This document shows positions 6,384 to 10,478 of a stretch of 10,478 bases of DNA, piece by piece. Location of the stretch: contig CAKRKK010000072.1 in assembly GCA_934358235.1 (NCBI GenBank), positions 1-10,478 on the forward strand, in the 5' to 3' direction. A model generated the notes under the pieces. It worked only from the letters and a program-made list of their open reading frames with translations, was not told the DNA's origin and did no database searches. This DNA comes from an uncultured Lachnospira sp. GTDB taxonomy: Bacteria > Bacillota > Clostridia > Lachnospirales > Lachnospiraceae. Position 1 is the stretch's first letter, and every line of letters begins with the position of its first letter. Both the position numbers and the translations under genes were made by a program.

Positions 6384-8026
6384 TTCTGTATTCTTTCCTT
6401 CATCTGCTCTTCACCCATAATATGAACGATAGTCCATAGGTCAGGTGTGTTAGCACGTCCTGTTACGGCTATTCTTACAACCTCTGCTATATCAGATACA
6501 TTGCCCTTGTAATTCTCTGGGTTAGCCTTGTAAGCCTTCATATCTGATGCAAAGCCATGCTCATCAGCTATTTCCTTAAGCTTATTAAACCATGCTGAAT
6601 TATCATCATTATGGTCATACTTTGAAAGATAAGTTTTTAATATATCACTTACCATATTCTCATCAAGTCTGAATTCATCTCTTTCCTCATTGGCTGCTCC
6701 ATCAAAGAAGAAAGATATAAGCTCAAATATCTGCTTTGCATACATAAAGTCTTTTCTTCTTCTCTTAGCACCAACACCCATATAAAGACGAAGAATCTGT
6801 AACAGCTTTTCCTTATCGGCAAACCACATATCTACATTCTCTGGTGCATTTTCCTTAGCCCAGTCATATAAGAAATCATATAATTCATCCTCTGAAAGCT
6901 TAGATAACTCATTCTTACATATATTGTGCAGCTTATCCTTATCAAAAAGTGCACCTGACTGGCTCATCTTGTCTACTGAGAATGGGAATTCATTAATATC
7001 CTTATCAGGGAACTTCTCATGCCACTCCTCAAAGTTGGAATTAAGGAGTGTAAGAAGATATACCTTCATAGTATATGGATGATAGCCATCCTTTCTGTAA
7101 TAATCAAGTGAAAGCTCTGGATCCTTTCTCTTGGATAACTTTCTCTTACCACCTGTTTCCTCATCAAACTTCATAAGATGTGCTGTATGCGCATATGCAG
7201 GCATCTTAAAGCCAAGAAGATGGAATAATTCATAGTGGATAGGTGCTGAGGCAAGCCACTCACCGCCACGTACAACAACAGTTGTTCTCATAAGATGGTC
7301 ATCTATCGCGTGTGCAAAATGATATGTTGGAATGCCATCCTTCTTTAAAAGAACTATATCGTGAATGTTTTCTGGAAGCTTAATCTCTCCCTTTATTGCA
7401 TCAACAAATGTAATCTCCTTATCTGGACTTCCCTGCGAACGAAGTCTGAGCACATATGGCTTTCCAGCCTTGATATTAGCCTCAATCTCCTCATATGAAA
7501 GATTACGGCAGGTTGCATACTCCCCATAATAGCCAGTAAGTACCTTATCTTCTTCCTGCTTTGTTCTTACCTTATCAAGCTCCTCCTCAGTACAAAAGCA
7601 TGGGTAAGCAAGTCCTCTTTCTACAAGACTCTTAGCATATGTATGATATATTTCAACTCTCTGTCTCTGGAAGTAAGGTCCATACGCATTTCTTGGATCA
7701 GAATCATCAAAGCCTGCGCCTTCATCGAATTCAATATTAAAATATCTTAATACATTGATAATAGTTTCAACTGCTCCGTCAACCTTTCTCTTCTCATCAG
7801 TATCTTCTATTCTAAGATAGAACACGCCCCCATTCCTATGTGCAATTCTTTCATCTGCAAGTGCACTATAAAGGTTACCAAGATGAATAAAGCCTGTTGG
7901 GCTTGGTGCCATACGTGTAACCTCTGCCTTATTAGGTAGCTTTCTATATGGGAACTTTTCTTCATAATATTCTGGTGTATTAACCACCTCTGGAAACAAT
8001 AACTCTGCTAACTTCTGGTTATCCAT
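6371..8026 (-). CDS. gltX: Glutamyl-tRNA synthetase (glutamate--tRNA ligase)
   Basis: Charges tRNA-Glu with glutamate using ATP in the cytoplasm; essential. This is a class I synthetase of 551 residues, longer than the roughly 470-490 typical of bacterial GluRS and like the long form common in Lachnospiraceae. The ATP-site HIGH region is PSPTGFIHLGN (41-51) and the KMSKS loop is KRKLSKRKDPE (294-304). RIEDTD (72-77) and GEWLASAPIHYELFHLLG (255-272) are other family blocks. The insertion with Cys143, Cys145 and Cys173 matches the zinc site of E. coli GluRS, but the fourth ligand (His in CRH) is Asn175 here, so zinc binding is doubtful. Ser298 of KLSKR is the equivalent of the serine that E. 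coli HipA phosphorylates. A GGAGG six bases before the ATG fixes the start. It lies 79 bases downstream of the HTH gene with no terminator between them. Confidence 0.97.
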   Translation of the reverse strand: MDNQKLAELLFPEVVNTPEYYEEKFPYRKLPNKAEVTRMAPSPTGFIHLGNLYSALADERIAHRNGGVFYLRIEDTDEKRKVDGAVETIINVLRYFNIEFDEGAGFDDSDPRNAYGPYFQRQRVEIYHTYAKSLVERGLAYPCFCTEEELDKVRTKQEEDKVLTGYYGEYATCRNLSYEEIEANIKAGKPYVLRLRSQGSPDKEITFVDAIKGEIKLPENIHDIVLLKKDGIPTYHFAHAIDDHLMRTTVVVRGGEWLASAPIHYELFHLLGFKMPAYAHTAHLMKFDEETGGKRKLSKRKDPELSLDYYRKDGYHPYTMKVYLLTLLNSNFEEWHEKFPDKDINEFPFSVDKMSQSGALFDKDKLHNICKNELSKLSEDELYDFLYDWAKENAPENVDMWFADKEKLLQILRLYMGVGAKRRRKDFMYAKQIFELISFFFDGAANEERDEFRLDENMVSDILKTYLSKYDHNDDNSAWFNKLKEIADEHGFASDMKAYKANPENYKGNVSDIAEVVRIAVTGRANTPDLWTIVHIMGEEQMKERIQKYIK

Positions 8027-8062
8027 ATTAATCCTCCACTTATACTGTTATCTGTTTTAAAC

Positions 8063-8102
8063 ACAATATTGTATTTTACACATTTTCTGTTGATTAATCA
8101 AC
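8063..8102 (-). promoter_or_regulatory. gltX promoter with two palindromes
   Basis: On the minus strand TTGATT (8096-8101) and TAAAAT (8073-8078) are separated by 17 bases, a good sigma-A-type promoter. The -35 lies inside a perfect 14-bp palindrome, GTTGATTAATCAAC (8089-8102), which starts three bases past the HTH gene's stop codon. A second perfect palindrome, ACAATATTGT (8063-8072), directly abuts the -10 and should cover the RNA start. The leader would be only about 40 bases, leaving no room for a T-box. The palindromes could be operators, possibly for the neighbouring HTH protein; that is inference. Confidence 0.5.
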
Positions 8103-8105
8103 CTT

Positions 8106-8903
8106 TTACCACTTATTTCTTATAACGTCACCCTTTAGATACAGATTACCTCTTACCTCTTCTTTTACCGGACTTATACGCTTCTGATTCACCATATAGG
8201 CTACATTCTGACGCGAACATTCAAGAATATTGCAGACCTCACCTGTATCAAATACATTTTTTCTTATAAACAGCTTGAAATCTTCAAGCCTTAACGCAAT
8301 ATCCTCACCTGATTCATATAATAAAGCTGATGGAATATCAATAGAATCATTAAATGTGATAAAATATCCGCCGGTTCCGACTTTAACCGACTGAAACAGC
8401 ATCTCATTTTTTATAATTTTATCAACATCATCAACCTTTACCAGCTTGGTCAAATCTATTTTTTTAACCTTTTCATCTGTAAAAAAGCACAAAACTGTAT
8501 TATCTGAAAGAGCAACACATTCAACCACATTGCGTATCTGCCTCTTTTTTACATATTCTGGTAATTCTTTGACTTTTTTTATATATATTTTATCCTGTGA
8601 ACATTTTCCCTCTGATAACTCCAGAAATTTCATTTCATCATAAGCCTGCAGCCCGTGGTTTGCAAGAATAGAAGCAATATTCTGTCTTCCACTTGGAATC
8701 ACCCTTTCCTTTACCCACATAAAACTTACATCACGCGGAATTGTATATATATGTTTCTTTACATATGCCGTAAAAAGCAATGGTGCATTCCACTCGTCCA
8801 GATATTCCTGAAGTTCTACTATATATGTCTTTTCTTTTTCATAATATAATAAGACACCTAGTGATAATCCACTTTCTTCATCAATCATTTCAAAGATTTT
8901 CAT
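8106..8903 (-). CDS. DUF2442-like/HTH protein, probable antitoxin and repressor of the adjacent HipA-like kinase
   Basis: A 265-residue protein with three parts. Residues 1 to about 110 are an unassigned alpha/beta region. The stretch VIPSGRQNIASILANHGL...YDEMKFL (68-94) faintly recalls the HipA N-terminal subdomain (HipS of HipBST), which is speculative. Residues about 124-200 resemble DUF2442: VALSDNTVLCFFTDEKVKKIDLTKLV, then FQSVKVGTGGYFITFNDSIDIPSALLYESG. Residues about 215-265 look like a MerR/excisionase-type helix-turn-helix: TGEVCNILECSRQNVAYMVNQKRISPVKEEVRGNLYLKGDVI. The last part should bind DNA. The ATG at 8903 has GAGAGG ten bases upstream; an ATG at 8921 would be in frame but lacks a site. 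Its start overlaps the kinase gene's end by 14 bases, which implies translational coupling. Domain assignments are by eye; the pairing with a kinase suggests the antitoxin role. Confidence 0.75.
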   Translation of the reverse strand: MKIFEMIDEESGLSLGVLLYYEKEKTYIVELQEYLDEWNAPLLFTAYVKKHIYTIPRDVSFMWVKERVIPSGRQNIASILANHGLQAYDEMKFLELSEGKCSQDKIYIKKVKELPEYVKKRQIRNVVECVALSDNTVLCFFTDEKVKKIDLTKLVKVDDVDKIIKNEMLFQSVKVGTGGYFITFNDSIDIPSALLYESGEDIALRLEDFKLFIRKNVFDTGEVCNILECSRQNVAYMVNQKRISPVKEEVRGNLYLKGDVIRNKW

Positions 8904-9702
8904 ATATTGTATACCTCTCATATATCATATTCCAAATCTTATCAATAAAAACTTCTGATAGTACATCTTCCAATCCTTCAAAAATAATATTTTTATCAGA
9001 TGGTTTTAACTGATTAACAAATACGCTTTTTTTATCAGCTATCAGCCCAAGATTATCGTAACAGGAATAACTTCCTATAAAATTCTGACATCTTTTATCT
9101 TCTAATATATTAAATTTCAATGCATCATCATCAGATATACACGAATATATTAATGATAAACCATGATCAAATAATGGTGCAATCCTTATAGTATGTGTTT
9201 TCGAATTTCTTAACACCTCAATATTAGCTCCATGCCTATCCCTATTAAGTATTATATAATCAACTGCTAACATCTGGTCTATATATTCTTTCCATCCGCA
9301 TCTTACACAAAAATCATAATGTGACTCACCTTTATATGCATTAGTTCTATAATAATCATCTAGTGCTGCTTTGCTTTCACCTCTTTTTTTGAAATCATCT
9401 GAAGCACATAAATAAGTATTATATATATTACCTTCTATTTCTATATCTGCATTAATCAGTTCATAATTCAAATGCTCTACGCCTAATATAGTAAGTAGTC
9501 TGTCAACTATTATTTCGTTAATACATTCATGTCCTATCACGCCTTTTATGACATCAAAATTCGATAATTTATAATACTTTTTAATTCCATTTAATATAGA
9601 TTCTGATTTTAAAAAGGTTCCGGCAGTTCCACTTGAGCTTCTTATATGCGACCACTTTAAGTAAGTTAAATCCTGTCTTGTCTTAATCACACTATTCTGC
9701 AT
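8890..9702 (-). CDS. Small HipA/CtkA-like serine/threonine kinase, probable toxin
   Basis: A 270-residue protein with the catalytic features of HipA-fold kinases. The glycine/serine-rich loop SSSGTAGTFLK (22-32) is equivalent to the HipA loop with the autophosphorylated serine. Lys45 in YYKLSNFD is the likely ATP lysine and Glu63 in ECINEIIVDRLL its partner. VDYIILNRDRHGAN (147-160) carries the catalytic Asp155 and metal-binding Asn160. APLFDHG (175-181) is the DFG-like metal site with Asp179. No catalytic residue is missing. It lacks the N-terminal domain of 440-residue E. coli HipA, so in size it resembles H. pylori CtkA and HipT of the HipBST system. Kinases of this fold slow growth by phosphorylating translation proteins such as GltX (HipA) or TrpS (HipT). 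GGGGA precedes the ATG closely. It is the first gene of a unit with the HTH gene, the reverse of the hipBA order. Confidence 0.82.
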   Translation of the reverse strand: MQNSVIKTRQDLTYLKWSHIRSSSGTAGTFLKSESILNGIKKYYKLSNFDVIKGVIGHECINEIIVDRLLTILGVEHLNYELINADIEIEGNIYNTYLCASDDFKKRGESKAALDDYYRTNAYKGESHYDFCVRCGWKEYIDQMLAVDYIILNRDRHGANIEVLRNSKTHTIRIAPLFDHGLSLIYSCISDDDALKFNILEDKRCQNFIGSYSCYDNLGLIADKKSVFVNQLKPSDKNIIFEGLEDVLSEVFIDKIWNMIYERYTIYENL

Positions 9703-9744
9703 TATTCCCCATCCCTGACAATTTCTATAATCTTATTAAATGAT

Positions 9745-9809
9745 GTCGGGGCAAAAATCCTCGACTTTGATACCTACGGATTGTTCCGTACTATGCACTC
9801 CAACAATCC
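9745..9809 (-). repeat. Structured, GC-richer leader element upstream of the kinase gene
   Basis: The predicted kinase leader RNA holds several inverted repeats. GGATTGTT (9778-9785) pairs with AACAATCC (9802-9809). Inside that span TACGGA (9775-9780) pairs with TCCGTA (9785-9790), a perfect 6-bp hairpin with a 4-base loop that uses the same arm, so the two folds exclude each other. A third hairpin is formed by GTCGGGG (9745-9751) and CCTCGAC (9759-9765) with one A-C mismatch in the minus-strand RNA. No U-run follows it. The composition differs from the AT-rich surroundings and part of it resembles the left edge of the window. It may be an inserted intergenic repeat or a leader with alternative folds. 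Confidence 0.5.
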
Positions 9810-9834
9810 TACCTAATATTTATTCATATAGCGT

Positions 9835-9879
9835 TATAATACAATATATTTTAACGCGCGTCAAACACGTTGTATTATA
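9835..9879 (-). promoter_or_regulatory. Kinase/HTH operon promoter embedded in nested inverted repeats
   Basis: On the minus strand TTGACG (9859-9864) and TATTAT (9836-9841) are separated by exactly 17 bases, the best promoter match in the window. It is framed by perfect 10-bp arms TATAATACAA (9835-9844) and TTGTATTATA (9870-9879), 25 bases apart. A nearly perfect 16-bp palindrome at 9850-9865, with core ACGCGCGT, is almost concentric with them and overlaps the -35. The outer arm covers the -10. A dimeric or tetrameric repressor bound here would block transcription, as expected for an autoregulated toxin-antitoxin operon. The leader to the kinase ATG would be about 125 bases. No gene is seen in the 9703-9928 gap. 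Confidence 0.7.
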
Positions 9880-9928
9880 TCATAGCATTCTCTTTTTCTT
9901 TCGCACTCATCATAATATACCACATAAT

Positions 9929-10478
9929 CTATATATTTAATATATTATATATAGCATATGCCAGTCCATCTTCATCATTAGACAGAGTGACATAATCTGC
10001 TGCTTCCTTTAACGCAGCACACGCATTGCCCATAGCAATTCCTGCTCCTGCGAATTCTATCATGTCACAATCGTTATCCGCATCACCAAATGCTGCTATA
10101 TTTCTTCTGTCAATGCCAAGTCTTTCTGCTAAGAACTTAACCCCGGATTTCTTGCCAGCATCTTTATATGAAATCTCTATAAGCTGCTTTATTGAACTTG
10201 TAATATATATATCTGAATCTTTTTCATATAATTCCTTGATTATTCTATACTTTAATTCATCATCATTAAGTACAATATCTATACTGTCAAGTTCATGCTT
10301 ATGCTCATCTATAAAGCCTACTATATCCTCCTGAAGCGTTCTTGTACTTCTCACATATTCTATAGCCTTAGGTGTTGCACCGAACTTTACCGGATCAGCC
10401 ATATACTCCTTAGATGCATATGCCTTTCCCCTTATAAATGCTTCATATGTCACCGGATACCCAGCGGTATTCTTAATT
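9929..10478 (-). CDS. Cof-type HAD family phosphatase (partial, 5' end outside the window)
   Basis: C-terminal part of a haloacid dehalogenase-like hydrolase of the Cof/YkrA type IIB group, which removes phosphate from small cytoplasmic substrates such as sugar phosphates. The frame stays open to the right edge (reading ...IKNTAGYPVTYEAFIRGKAYASKEYM...), so the GTG at 10453 is internal rather than the start. About 183 residues are visible. The metal-binding motif IV is intact as FGDADNDCDMIEFAGAGIAMGNA, and a lysine in KKSGVKFLAERLGI fits motif III. The motif I DxD and motif II lie in the missing part. The end (DYVTLSNDEDGLAYAI) is the usual Cof ending for dominant housekeeping members. The substrate is unknown. 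It stops 50 bases before the palindromic promoter region of the kinase gene, with no clear terminator between them. Confidence 0.9.
   Translation of the reverse strand, partial: IKNTAGYPVTYEAFIRGKAYASKEYMADPVKFGATPKAIEYVRSTRTLQEDIVGFIDEHKHELDSIDIVLNDDELKYRIIKELYEKDSDIYITSSIKQLIEISYKDAGKKSGVKFLAERLGIDRRNIAAFGDADNDCDMIEFAGAGIAMGNACAALKEAADYVTLSNDEDGLAYAIYNILNI

Noticed and set aside
8089..8102. Palindrome after the HTH gene as a terminator
   Set aside because: It is a gapless palindrome with no loop and no U-run on the minus strand; it fits an operator or promoter element better.
8027..8105. T-box or other riboswitch upstream of gltX
   Set aside because: The leader expected from the promoter is only about 40 bases, too short for a T-box, and no T-box sequence is seen.
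8106..9702. Kinase/HTH pair carried on an insertion sequence or prophage
   Set aside because: No transposase, integrase, terminal inverted repeats or target duplications were found around it. Recent transfer cannot be excluded but is not shown.
9745..9765. Third leader hairpin as an intrinsic terminator
   Set aside because: The T run lies in the loop rather than after the stem, and ATCATTTAA follows, so it lacks the required U-tail.
10026..10334. 102-codon plus-strand open frame opposite the HAD gene
   Set aside because: It is the reverse reading of a clear HAD domain, rich in Ser, Ile and Leu, with no ribosome binding site.
10451..10453. GTG as the start of the HAD gene
   Set aside because: The frame continues upstream to the window edge with family-like sequence, and the catalytic motif I would be missing. 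The gene is simply cut by the window.

Overview
The window comes from an AT-rich, low-GC Gram-positive chromosome. Several traits point to the Lachnospiraceae (Clostridia): strong GGAGG-type ribosome binding sites, U-tailed terminators, and a roughly 550-residue glutamyl-tRNA synthetase. The genus cannot be fixed from this sequence. All nine genes lie on the minus strand, so transcription runs from the right edge to the left. Most lie in short units ended by hairpins.

Right to left: a Cof-type HAD phosphatase is cut by the right edge (9929-10478). Next come a structured non-coding stretch (9703-9928) with a strong promoter inside nested inverted repeats, a small HipA/CtkA-like kinase (8890-9702), and an overlapping gene (8106-8903) for a protein with a DUF2442-like segment and a C-terminal helix-turn-helix. 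gltX (6371-8026) follows with no terminator in between and ends at a strong terminator. Further left are trhA (hemolysin III/PAQR family, 5411-6100), a membrane-anchored unknown (4833-5267), a formate/nitrite-type channel (3861-4622), a homodimer-type ABC exporter (2046-3779), and a NUDIX hydrolase followed by a membrane GGDEF protein (1344-1847, 164-1300) that probably share a transcript ending at 82-121.

The part most worth attention is 8027-9880. The kinase/HTH pair looks like a non-canonical HipA-type toxin-antitoxin module. The kinase lacks the N-terminal domain of full-length HipA, its gene comes first, and the partner is a three-part protein rather than a HipB-like Cro/CI repressor. 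The module sits directly upstream of gltX, and glutamyl-tRNA synthetase is the known phosphorylation target of E. coli HipA. The target serine in the KLSKR loop is present here as Ser298. A kinase, its likely neutraliser/repressor and its possible target may therefore form one regulated locus. The adjacency is visible in the sequence; the functional link is inference.

The remaining genes look like ordinary chromosomal housekeeping, transport and signalling genes. Smaller oddities are a triplicated 16-bp repeat across the gltX stop codon, a GC-richer structured element upstream of the kinase with a possible partial relative at the left edge, and a GGDEF domain without the inhibitory site.
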